A stretch of 12,128 nucleotides of DNA, from positions 1 through 12,128 of the forward strand of contig JAJZRZ010000029.1 in the NCBI GenBank assembly GCA_021850085.1. Direction: 5' to 3'. This stretch comes from Actinomycetes bacterium (GTDB lineage: Bacteria > Actinomycetota > Coriobacteriia > Anaerosomatales > Anaerosomataceae). Positions 1 through 6,216 of this stretch are shown piece after piece. Both the position numbers and the translations under genes were made by a program. Below the pieces are notes generated by a model that saw only the letters and a list, made by a program, of their open reading frames with translations, was not told the origin of the DNA and ran no database searches. Position 1 is the stretch's first letter. Each line of letters opens with the position of its first letter.

Positions 1-1
1 G

Positions 2-523
2 ACGCGTGGGCCGGACGGAACGAACCTGCTCAGGGCGCCACGGACGGTCGCCTGCCAGAAGTGCCACACCAGCTATCGCAGCGTCGCGCCCAGCGGTGAC
101 CTCCTGATCCCGCATCGAGCGCATGTGGAGATTCTCCAGATGGAGTGCGTGTCCTGCCACGCCGACCTGGTTCACTCGCTGAACCGCTACGGCTTCAACA
201 AGCCTGAGATGCGATCGTGTCTGGAGCAGTGCCACGATGGCGACACAGCCGGTGACGAGTGTGCGGACTGCCACACGCGCAAGCAAGTGCCCGAAAGACA
301 CATGCAGCCTGACTGGTTGCAGGCGCACGGCCATGTGGCCGACTACAAGAACTGCGACAGCTGCCATGACTGGACGCCCGGATACTGCGCCGAATGCCAC
401 GAGAAACGTCCCGCTTCCCACGCGGGGAACTGGAAGTCCGGCCACGCGCAGAGCGCCCTGGAGCGAGGAGAGGGCTGCATGGTGTGCCACGGCGGTGAGG
501 AGTTCTGCGACCAGTGCCACTGA
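2..523 (+). CDS. Multihaem c-type cytochrome, C-terminal part (5' end outside window)
   Basis: The frame is open from the left edge to TGA at 521-523, so the N-terminus, signal peptide or anchor and probably at least one haem site lie outside the window. Eight haem-attachment motifs are visible: CQKCH, CVSCH, CLEQCH, CADCH, CDSCH, CAECH, CMVCH and CDQCH. The third is CX3CH (218-235) where its downstream paralogue has CLKCH. The order and spacing match haems 2-9 of the next gene, including the shared IPHRAH segment before the CVxCH site, so the two are tandem paralogues. The last residue of the protein is the histidine of the final CDQCH. Covalent haem attachment puts the protein on the extracytoplasmic side; electron transfer is inferred and the redox partner is unknown. 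The stop overlaps the start of the next gene, which suggests an operon with translational coupling. Confidence 0.93.
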   Translation, partial: TRGPDGTNLLRAPRTVACQKCHTSYRSVAPSGDLLIPHRAHVEILQMECVSCHADLVHSLNRYGFNKPEMRSCLEQCHDGDTAGDECADCHTRKQVPERHMQPDWLQAHGHVADYKNCDSCHDWTPGYCAECHEKRPASHAGNWKSGHAQSALERGEGCMVCHGGEEFCDQCH

Positions 524-1356
524 CAGGGCTCATAGGGAGTGACAGGCGCACCCGGCTACGGTGGATTCGAACAGTTGCCGTGTTGTGCTTCGTGCTGGTG
601 TTCGTCGGGCTTCCCGCATACCTTGCGGCCCTTCCCGGCTTCTTCGGCCGCTATCCCGCCCTTGCTGAGCAGCACTCGGAATGGCGGACGTCGTCGCACA
701 TGGCGGTGAGCTGTGACCGGTGTCACGTGGAACCGAGCCCCGTACCACGTGCGGCGTATCGCGCGCGCATCGTTGGGGAGTTCTATGTTTCACTCGTCGC
801 ACGCGACCGGATTCCGGGGCTGTTCCCGCGGCCGAAGAACGCGGCGTGCCTCGACTGCCACAGCGAGCTGCGCACGAGTTCTCCGAAAGGCGACCTTCAG
901 ATACCGCACCGCGCGCATATCACCATCCTCGAGATGGAGTGCGTGCAGTGCCACGACTACCTGGTGCACGAACTTAGCCCCGAGGGTGGTCACACGCCGC
1001 CGATGACGGGTTGCCTGAAGTGCCACGACGGCTACACGGCCAAGGACGCTTGCACGGCCTGCCACACGGAGAAGGCCGCGCCACCCGATCATGCGACCGA
1101 GGACTGGCTCATCGTGCACGCCGCCCACTCGCAGGACCCCGAGTGCGCGACCTGTCACAAGTGGAAGCGGGACTGGTGCGCGGACTGCCATCGCGATCGG
1201 CCGAGATCGCACGGCCCGGACTGGCGTAAGGTCCACGGGGACCGCGTCGCCCAGCACCGGAGCTGTGAGGCGTGCCACGCGGGCACGTTCTGCGTGCGAT
1301 GTCACGGAGAGATCCCGGCGCTGAACCGCGACCCGGCGCTCGAGCTCGTGGAGTAG
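514..1356 (+). CDS. Membrane-anchored nine-haem c-type cytochrome
   Basis: The 280-residue protein has a basic N-terminus (RRTRLRWIR, 11-19), a hydrophobic helix at about 20-42 that is an anchor or uncleaved signal, and nine CXXCH sites at residues 67, 112, 143, 167, 180, 211, 222, 251 and 260. The segment WRTSSHMAVSCDRCH resembles the second haem region of NapC/NirT proteins and of the next gene, but the preceding CXXCHxM first haem is absent. Two C-terminal modules follow the pattern W-x3-H, then CXXCH, then an aromatic residue directly before another CXXCH. The GTG start at 514 has GAGGAG at 497-502 and keeps the basic region and helix; an in-frame GTG at 580 would lose the basic region. 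It overlaps the previous gene by 10 bases and lies 9 bases before the next. Likely role: extracytoplasmic electron relay from membrane donors. The electron acceptor cannot be read from sequence. Confidence 0.95.
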   Translation: MPLTGLIGSDRRTRLRWIRTVAVLCFVLVFVGLPAYLAALPGFFGRYPALAEQHSEWRTSSHMAVSCDRCHVEPSPVPRAAYRARIVGEFYVSLVARDRIPGLFPRPKNAACLDCHSELRTSSPKGDLQIPHRAHITILEMECVQCHDYLVHELSPEGGHTPPMTGCLKCHDGYTAKDACTACHTEKAAPPDHATEDWLIVHAAHSQDPECATCHKWKRDWCADCHRDRPRSHGPDWRKVHGDRVAQHRSCEACHAGTFCVRCHGEIPALNRDPALELVE

Positions 1357-1365
1357 GAGGGCGGC

Positions 1366-2409
1366 GTGCAACACGACCACGGCGACAAGCCGGAGATCGA
1401 GAAGCTGGACGAGGCGTCTGCGGCTCAGGTCCCGAGACGCGCGAGAGGCGGCATGCCCGCATGGGTGGGCGCCGTGCTGTTCGTGCTAGGGGCGCTTGCC
1501 ATCCTGACCGTCGCCTTCGATCTCGGCACCGCGTCGCCGAGGCTGTGCGCTTCGTGTCATGAGATGGCCGAGATGTCTGCTGCCTGGCAGTCTTCCGCAC
1601 ACCGTGTAGTCTCATGCGTGGAGTGCCACCAGTCGCCCACCGAGTGGTTCGAGGTACCCGCCCGTCTGTCCGAGCGTGTCGCGCTGCTCTCCCGGTACCT
1701 CGGCGCACACTGGTCCGAGGCCTCAGCGCTGAGCTCCTCCGCTCCGCCTGAGCCCATCACGGACGACATCTGCCTCCAGTGCCACGACCCGAACCGCAAG
1801 GCCACCTCCGGCTACCGGATCCTGATCGACCACGTGGAGCATGCCAAGCGCAACGGCTCTTGCGTATCGTGCCACGTTCGGACCGCGCATCCGACGGTGA
1901 CACGTGGCGGTCCACTGTCCCTCATGGGCCAGTGCTACACGTGCCATGGCACCGCGGACCACCCGGGAGCGTCCACCGAGTGCGGCACATGCCATCCCGA
2001 AGGATACGAACTGTACCCCGCCTCCCATGAGGCTCTCACGTGGGCGCGCAGCCACGGGCGGACCTCCGAGGCGGACCAAGGGCTGTGCGGCATGTGTCAC
2101 GCCTCGACGTTCTGCTCGGACTGCCATGGCATCCAGATGCCGCATCCCGACCGATGGGCGGCCGGCGATGAGGGTCACGCGCTCGCAGCGACCGCTGACC
2201 CGGACACGTGCTCCCGCTGCCACGACGGCGGCCCGCAGCTGTGCTCGATGTGCCACCACGTTTCGTTCGAGCCGTTCAAGGGCGGGTGGGCCGAGCAGCA
2301 CGCGTTCGAGGTGCGTGCCGAAGGTACGGCCTACTGCATGTCCTGTCACGAGCCCAGATACTGCAGCTACTGCCACACGCGACTCGTCGAGCGCGACGGG
2401 TCGGAGTAG
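1366..2409 (+). CDS. Twelve-haem NapC/NirT-like membrane cytochrome
   Basis: The 347-residue protein has a short charged cytoplasmic N-terminus, one transmembrane helix at about 31-52 and an extracytoplasmic domain with twelve CXXCH sites at residues 61, 84, 136, 166, 190, 206, 241, 250, 282, 293, 324 and 333. The first haem reads CASCHEM, as in NrfH/NapC proteins, where a methionine near haem 1 can be a ligand next to the quinol site. Haem 2 lies in WQSSAHRVVSCVECHQSP, also NapC-like. This suggests quinol oxidation by a NapC-type head joined to a long multihaem wire. The C-terminal half carries three W-H-CXXCH-CXXCH modules shared with the two upstream cytochromes. The GTG start is 9 bases after the previous stop, with a strong AGGAGGG site. 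The NapC-like head is well supported; the direction of electron flow and the terminal acceptor are inferred. Confidence 0.95.
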   Translation: MQHDHGDKPEIEKLDEASAAQVPRRARGGMPAWVGAVLFVLGALAILTVAFDLGTASPRLCASCHEMAEMSAAWQSSAHRVVSCVECHQSPTEWFEVPARLSERVALLSRYLGAHWSEASALSSSAPPEPITDDICLQCHDPNRKATSGYRILIDHVEHAKRNGSCVSCHVRTAHPTVTRGGPLSLMGQCYTCHGTADHPGASTECGTCHPEGYELYPASHEALTWARSHGRTSEADQGLCGMCHASTFCSDCHGIQMPHPDRWAAGDEGHALAATADPDTCSRCHDGGPQLCSMCHHVSFEPFKGGWAEQHAFEVRAEGTAYCMSCHEPRYCSYCHTRLVERDGSE

Positions 2410-2418
2410 CGTAGCCTC

Positions 2419-2427
2419 TGCTATAGT
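2419..2427 (+). promoter_or_regulatory. Candidate extended -10 promoter of tRNA-Leu
   Basis: TGC followed by TATAGT (2422-2427) forms an extended -10 element about 20 bases before the tRNA. No good -35 hexamer is visible at the usual distance, which an extended -10 can tolerate. It lies just after the last cytochrome stop, so the tRNA need not depend on readthrough from the cytochromes. This is by eye only. Confidence 0.4.
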
Positions 2428-2446
2428 TATCCGGCGATTCTCGCAG

Positions 2447-2531
2447 GCGGGCGTGGCGGAACTGGCAGACGCGCTGGATTTAGGTTCCAGTGGGGAAACT
2501 CATGGAGGTTCGAGTCCTCTCGCCCGCACCA
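2447..2531 (+). tRNA. tRNA-Leu (anticodon UAG)
   Basis: The acceptor stem GCGGGCG pairs with CGCCCGC at 2521-2527, followed by discriminator A and an encoded CCA (2529-2531). The anticodon stem CTGGA/TCCAG encloses the loop TTTAGGT, with anticodon UAG at 2481-2483, which reads CUA and probably other CUN leucine codons. A long variable arm with a short GGG/CTC stem marks a class II tRNA, and the T arm is GGAGG-TTCGAGT-CCTCT. It lies 37 bases after the 12-haem cytochrome and 61 bases before tig. No convincing terminator separates it from tig. Confidence 0.98.
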
Positions 2532-2575
2532 GCTGATGAGCCGGGGAAAATCGTCCCTGATGTTCATACGACCCA

Positions 2576-2590
2576 CTCCTTGAGGAGGAG
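2576..2590 (+). promoter_or_regulatory. Strong ribosome binding site of tig within a small hairpin
   Basis: The doubled Shine-Dalgarno GGAGGAG (2584-2590) ends two bases before the GTG start of tig. The preceding CTCC (2576-2579) can pair with GGAG (2584-2587) around a TTGA loop, so part of the site could be masked. The duplication would leave the second GGAG available. The site fixes the GTG at 2593 as the start; regulation by the hairpin is speculative. Confidence 0.5.
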
Positions 2591-2592
2591 CC

Positions 2593-3897
2593 GTGCAGAC
2601 GAGCGTTGAACGCCTTGAAGGTGAACGCGCCCGCATCACCGTTACCGTGCCCGCCGCCGATGTGGACGCCGCGATCGCACGGGCGTACACCGATATCGCC
2701 AAGAAGCTGCGGATTCCCGGTTTCCGCCCGGGCAAAGCCCCCCGGCCGGTGATCGACACGCACGTGGGTCCCAAGGCCGTGCTCGCCGAGGCGCAGGACG
2801 AGGTCGTCTCCGAGTCCTATGGGCGTGCGGTCTCCCATGAAGACCTACGGACGGTCGGCCATCCGGACGTGGGGGAGCTCGAGCTGATCGAGCCCGGCAG
2901 GGACTACACGTACACCGCCGAGGTGCAGCTGCGCCCTGAGCTCACGCTGACCTCGACCGAGGGCTTCACGGTCACCGTGCCCACGCGGAGTGCGACCGAC
3001 CGTGAGGTGGACGCGCAGATCGAGCACACGCGGGAGCGGTTCGCGACCCTCGAGGCCGTCGAGCAGCCGGCGGGGGAGAGCGGTTTCGTGCTGATCTCGT
3101 TCACCGGCACCATCGACGGTGAGGCGTACGAGGGCAACGTCGTGGACAAGTACCTCTACGAGCTCGGCAAGGGACTCATGCCTAAAGAGTTCGACGAGGC
3201 GATCGTAGGCACGAAAGCCGGCGAATCGGCCGTGGCCGAGTTCGAGGTCCCCGACACGTCGTCGAACCAGGAGTTTGTGGGCAAGCAGGCGCGTTTCGAG
3301 ATCGAGGTGCACGAGGTCAAGGCGCGGGTGCTCCCCGAGCTCGATGATGAGTTCGCGGCGAGCGCGGGCGGCTTCGATTCGCTCGAGGAATATCGCAACG
3401 ACGTTCGCGAGAAGCTCGACTCGGCCAAGGAGGCGGGCCACGTGCGCGAGGTCGAGAACGCCGTGGTGCGCGAGCTCGTCTCGCGCGTGGAGGGCGAGGT
3501 GCCGGAGGAGATGGTGGCCGCGCGTGCCAACTCGATGATGCGAGACTTCCTCGGCAACCTCGAGGAGCGTGGCATCCCGTTGCAGCAGTACGTGGAGATC
3601 ACGGGAGTCGCTCCGGCGCAGATCCAAGACGACATCACCCACCAGGCGGGCGGCCGGATCCGCGAGGAGCTCGCGTTGGAGGCGCTGTTCCGGGCACAAG
3701 GGCTCGAGGTGTCGGAGAGCGACATCGACGACGCTGTGCGCGAGATAGCCGGTGGCGACGAGGCCGCAGCCGACAGACTTCGGGACGAGCTTGCCGAAAA
3801 CGGCGCGCTGCCCATGGTTCGCGAGCAGATCATGCACCGGAAGGCGTTGAAGTGGCTGATGGATTCGGTCGCGGTCGTGGAGGAGGAGCGGTCATGA
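2593..3897 (+). CDS. tig: Trigger factor (ribosome-associated chaperone and prolyl isomerase)
   Basis: Trigger factor binds ribosomal protein uL23 at the exit tunnel and shields nascent chains. The 434-residue length is typical. The N-terminal ribosome-binding domain carries the signature GFRPGKAP at residues 43-50. The FKBP-type isomerase domain spans about 155-245 ([19 protein letters not shown] and the following strands). The rest, from about 260, is the helical substrate-cradling C-domain, with acidic, helix-rich sequence and EEM-type segments. The start is GTG, with the strong GGAGGAG site immediately upstream. The stop TGA overlaps the clpP ATG by four bases (ATGA), so the two genes are almost certainly co-translated. 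The linkage tig-clpP-clpX is classical and links folding of new chains with disposal of failed ones. I see no missing domain. Confidence 0.98.
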   Translation: MQTSVERLEGERARITVTVPAADVDAAIARAYTDIAKKLRIPGFRPGKAPRPVIDTHVGPKAVLAEAQDEVVSESYGRAVSHEDLRTVGHPDVGELELIEPGRDYTYTAEVQLRPELTLTSTEGFTVTVPTRSATDREVDAQIEHTRERFATLEAVEQPAGESGFVLISFTGTIDGEAYEGNVVDKYLYELGKGLMPKEFDEAIVGTKAGESAVAEFEVPDTSSNQEFVGKQARFEIEVHEVKARVLPELDDEFAASAGGFDSLEEYRNDVREKLDSAKEAGHVREVENAVVRELVSRVEGEVPEEMVAARANSMMRDFLGNLEERGIPLQQYVEITGVAPAQIQDDITHQAGGRIREELALEALFRAQGLEVSESDIDDAVREIAGGDEAAADRLRDELAENGALPMVREQIMHRKALKWLMDSVAVVEEERS

Positions 3898-4502
3898 GCC
3901 ACCCCAAGGCACTCGTTCCGATCGTCGTGGAGCAGACCTCTCGCGGAGAGCGCAGCTTCGACATCTATTCGCGCCTGCTCAAGGAGCGCATCGTCTTCCT
4001 CGGCCACGAGATCGACGACGTGATCGCGAACCTGGTCATCGCGCAGCTGCTGCACCTGGAGAGCGAGGACCCCGACAAGGACATCAACCTGTACATCAAC
4101 TCGCCTGGCGGGTCGGTCACCGCTGCCTTGGCGATGTACGACACGATGCAGTACATCCGCTCGGACGTCTCCACCATCTGCGTCGGCCAGTGCGCCTCCG
4201 CGGCAGCCGTGCTGCTCGCGGCCGGAGCGCCCGGCAAGCGCTTCGCGCTGCCGAACAGCCGGGTGCTCATACACCAGCCTTGGGGAGGCACGCAAGGCCA
4301 GGTCACCGACATCGAGATCCAAGCCAGGGAGATGCTGCGCATGCGCGATGCGCTCGACCGCATCCTTGCGTTGCACACCGGACAGCCGATGGAGAAGATC
4401 CATCTCGACACCGAGCGCGACAACATCATGACCGCGGATGAAGCCAGGGCCTACGGGCTCATTGATGCCGTGTTCCAGAAGCGCGGCCAGAAGGAGAGCT
4501 GA
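3894..4502 (+). CDS. clpP: ATP-dependent Clp protease proteolytic subunit ClpP
   Basis: ClpP is the serine peptidase that forms the two-ring degradation chamber fed by ClpX. Numbered from the chosen start (202 residues), the catalytic triad is Ser102 ([11 protein letters not shown]), His127 ([10 protein letters not shown]) and Asp176 (DTERDN), with the same spacing as in E. coli. The oxyanion-side motif [11 protein letters not shown] and the ring-contact handle around residues 130-165 are present. An upstream in-frame ATG at 3852 would add 14 residues within tig. The ATG at 3894 is preferred because it follows AGGAGGAG, overlaps the tig stop as ATGA, and starts close to the family N-terminus. 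clpX begins two bases after the stop. Only one clpP is present here, whereas many actinomycetes carry clpP1-clpP2 at this site. Confidence 0.98.
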   Translation: MSHPKALVPIVVEQTSRGERSFDIYSRLLKERIVFLGHEIDDVIANLVIAQLLHLESEDPDKDINLYINSPGGSVTAALAMYDTMQYIRSDVSTICVGQCASAAAVLLAAGAPGKRFALPNSRVLIHQPWGGTQGQVTDIEIQAREMLRMRDALDRILALHTGQPMEKIHLDTERDNIMTADEARAYGLIDAVFQKRGQKES

Positions 4503-4504
4503 GC

Positions 4505-5761
<1,257 letters not shown>

Positions 5762-5793
5762 CAGCACACGAGAACGGGCACCGACCAACCAGA

Positions 5794-5808
5794 AGCCGGT
5801 TGACGGCT
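5794..5808. terminator. Weak hairpin between convergent genes, possible terminator
   Basis: AGCCG (5794-5798) and CGGCT (5804-5808) form a perfect five-base-pair stem with loop GTTGA, in the 63-base gap between the clpX stop and the convergent small gene. There is no T tract on either strand, so it is a poor intrinsic terminator. Its location where two transcripts meet is the main argument for it. Confidence 0.25.
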
Positions 5809-5824
5809 CTCCGCGTCGCGCCTC

Positions 5825-6085
5825 TCAGATCATGGCGAGGATCTCATCGGCGCGTTCCACCTGGCTTGGGTACAGGTCGGAGGGAACGGCGTCGCGGCCG
5901 AGGACCCTGAAGACCATGTGTCGCGCGCAAGAGGTGTTGCCGCCCCGGCAGTATCGCTCCTTGATGATGTTGGACATCGAGGGCATATCAGCCATCTGGT
6001 CGTTGAAGAACAGACAGGTGTCCATGATCTCGCAGTTCGCCATGGGTCCGTTCACGTTCCTTCTCGGTTGGCTGCCTCCGTGCAC
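5825..6085 (-). CDS. Small four-cysteine protein of unknown function
   Basis: This is the only convincing - strand gene, 86 residues from GTG at 6085. That start has GGAGG (complement of 6095-6099) nine bases upstream. An internal ATG at 6043 would give 72 residues (starting MANCEIMD) and may be where the conserved part begins, but its Shine-Dalgarno is poor. Numbered from that ATG, the cysteines are Cys4, Cys10, Cys32 and Cys39 (C-x5-C-x21-C-x6-C), in segments CLFFND and YCRGGNTSCARHMV, with a helical tail DLYPSQVERADEIL. From memory, this resembles short uncharacterised proteins of anaerobes with the pattern CxFFN...YC...CARY. Four spaced cysteines suggest a metal or iron-sulfur site, but no function is established. 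There is no signal peptide or membrane segment. It is convergent with clpX and divergent from valS. Confidence 0.8.
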   Translation of the reverse strand: MHGGSQPRRNVNGPMANCEIMDTCLFFNDQMADMPSMSNIIKERYCRGGNTSCARHMVFRVLGRDAVPSDLYPSQVERADEILAMI

Positions 6086-6151
6086 ATCTTACTACCTCCA
6101 GGCGTCCGGGCGCATGACGGCGGGAGGTGACGGACGCGTGTCCATCGGCGC

Positions 6152-6182
6152 ATGACGGGCTACGGGGGTTTTGTCGTAGAAT
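6152..6182 (+). promoter_or_regulatory. Candidate valS promoter
   Basis: TAGAAT at 6177-6182 is a good -10 hexamer. ATGACG at 6152-6157 matches four of six -35 positions, but with a long spacer of 19. Transcription would begin near 6189, leaving a leader of about 28 bases before the valS ATG. That is too short for a T-box riboswitch. The same TAGAAT followed by CC occurs upstream of the zinc-ribbon gene at 10177. Confidence 0.4.
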
Positions 6183-6216
6183 CCATGTGCTCACACACGA
6201 AAGGACGCTTCCTTCG

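Noticed and set aside
491..560. Possible frameshift that would fuse the first two cytochromes.
   Set aside because: The second protein has its own basic N-terminus, membrane helix and full haem series. The first ends at the position equivalent to the last haem of its paralogue.
1904..2536. 210-residue + strand frame overlapping the 12-haem cytochrome and running into the tRNA.
   Set aside because: Its composition (Arg/Ala/Thr/Ser-rich) is that of an out-of-frame reading of the cytochrome gene, and it would span the tRNA.
2427..2838. Two - strand frames (2427-2774 and 2500-2838) across the tRNA-Leu and the start of tig.
   Set aside because: Their ends read through the complement of tRNA-Leu and give the familiar spurious strings such as GREDSNLHEFPHW and RARGLEPP. 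They have no ribosome binding site and lie opposite tig.
3852..3893. Upstream ATG for clpP inside tig.
   Set aside because: The added residues are glycine/arginine-rich out-of-frame tig sequence. The ATGA overlap at 3894 with AGGAGGAG upstream is the normal coupled start.
6102..6143. Inverted repeat GCGTCC ... GGACGC and imperfect palindrome GGACGCGTGTCC between the Cys4 gene and valS, considered as an operator.
   Set aside because: The arms are short, G+C-rich and separated by 24 bases in the first case. Such matches are common by chance here and no regulator gene is nearby.
6127..6216. Upstream in-frame GTG start for valS adding 30 residues.
   Set aside because: The extension does not look like ValRS, and it would place the -10 element inside the gene. 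ATG 6217 has a better ribosome binding site and the family N-terminus.
6086..6216. Possible T-box riboswitch upstream of valS.
   Set aside because: The gap is 131 bases. The predicted leader after the candidate promoter is about 28 bases, with no T-box sequence or specifier stem seen.
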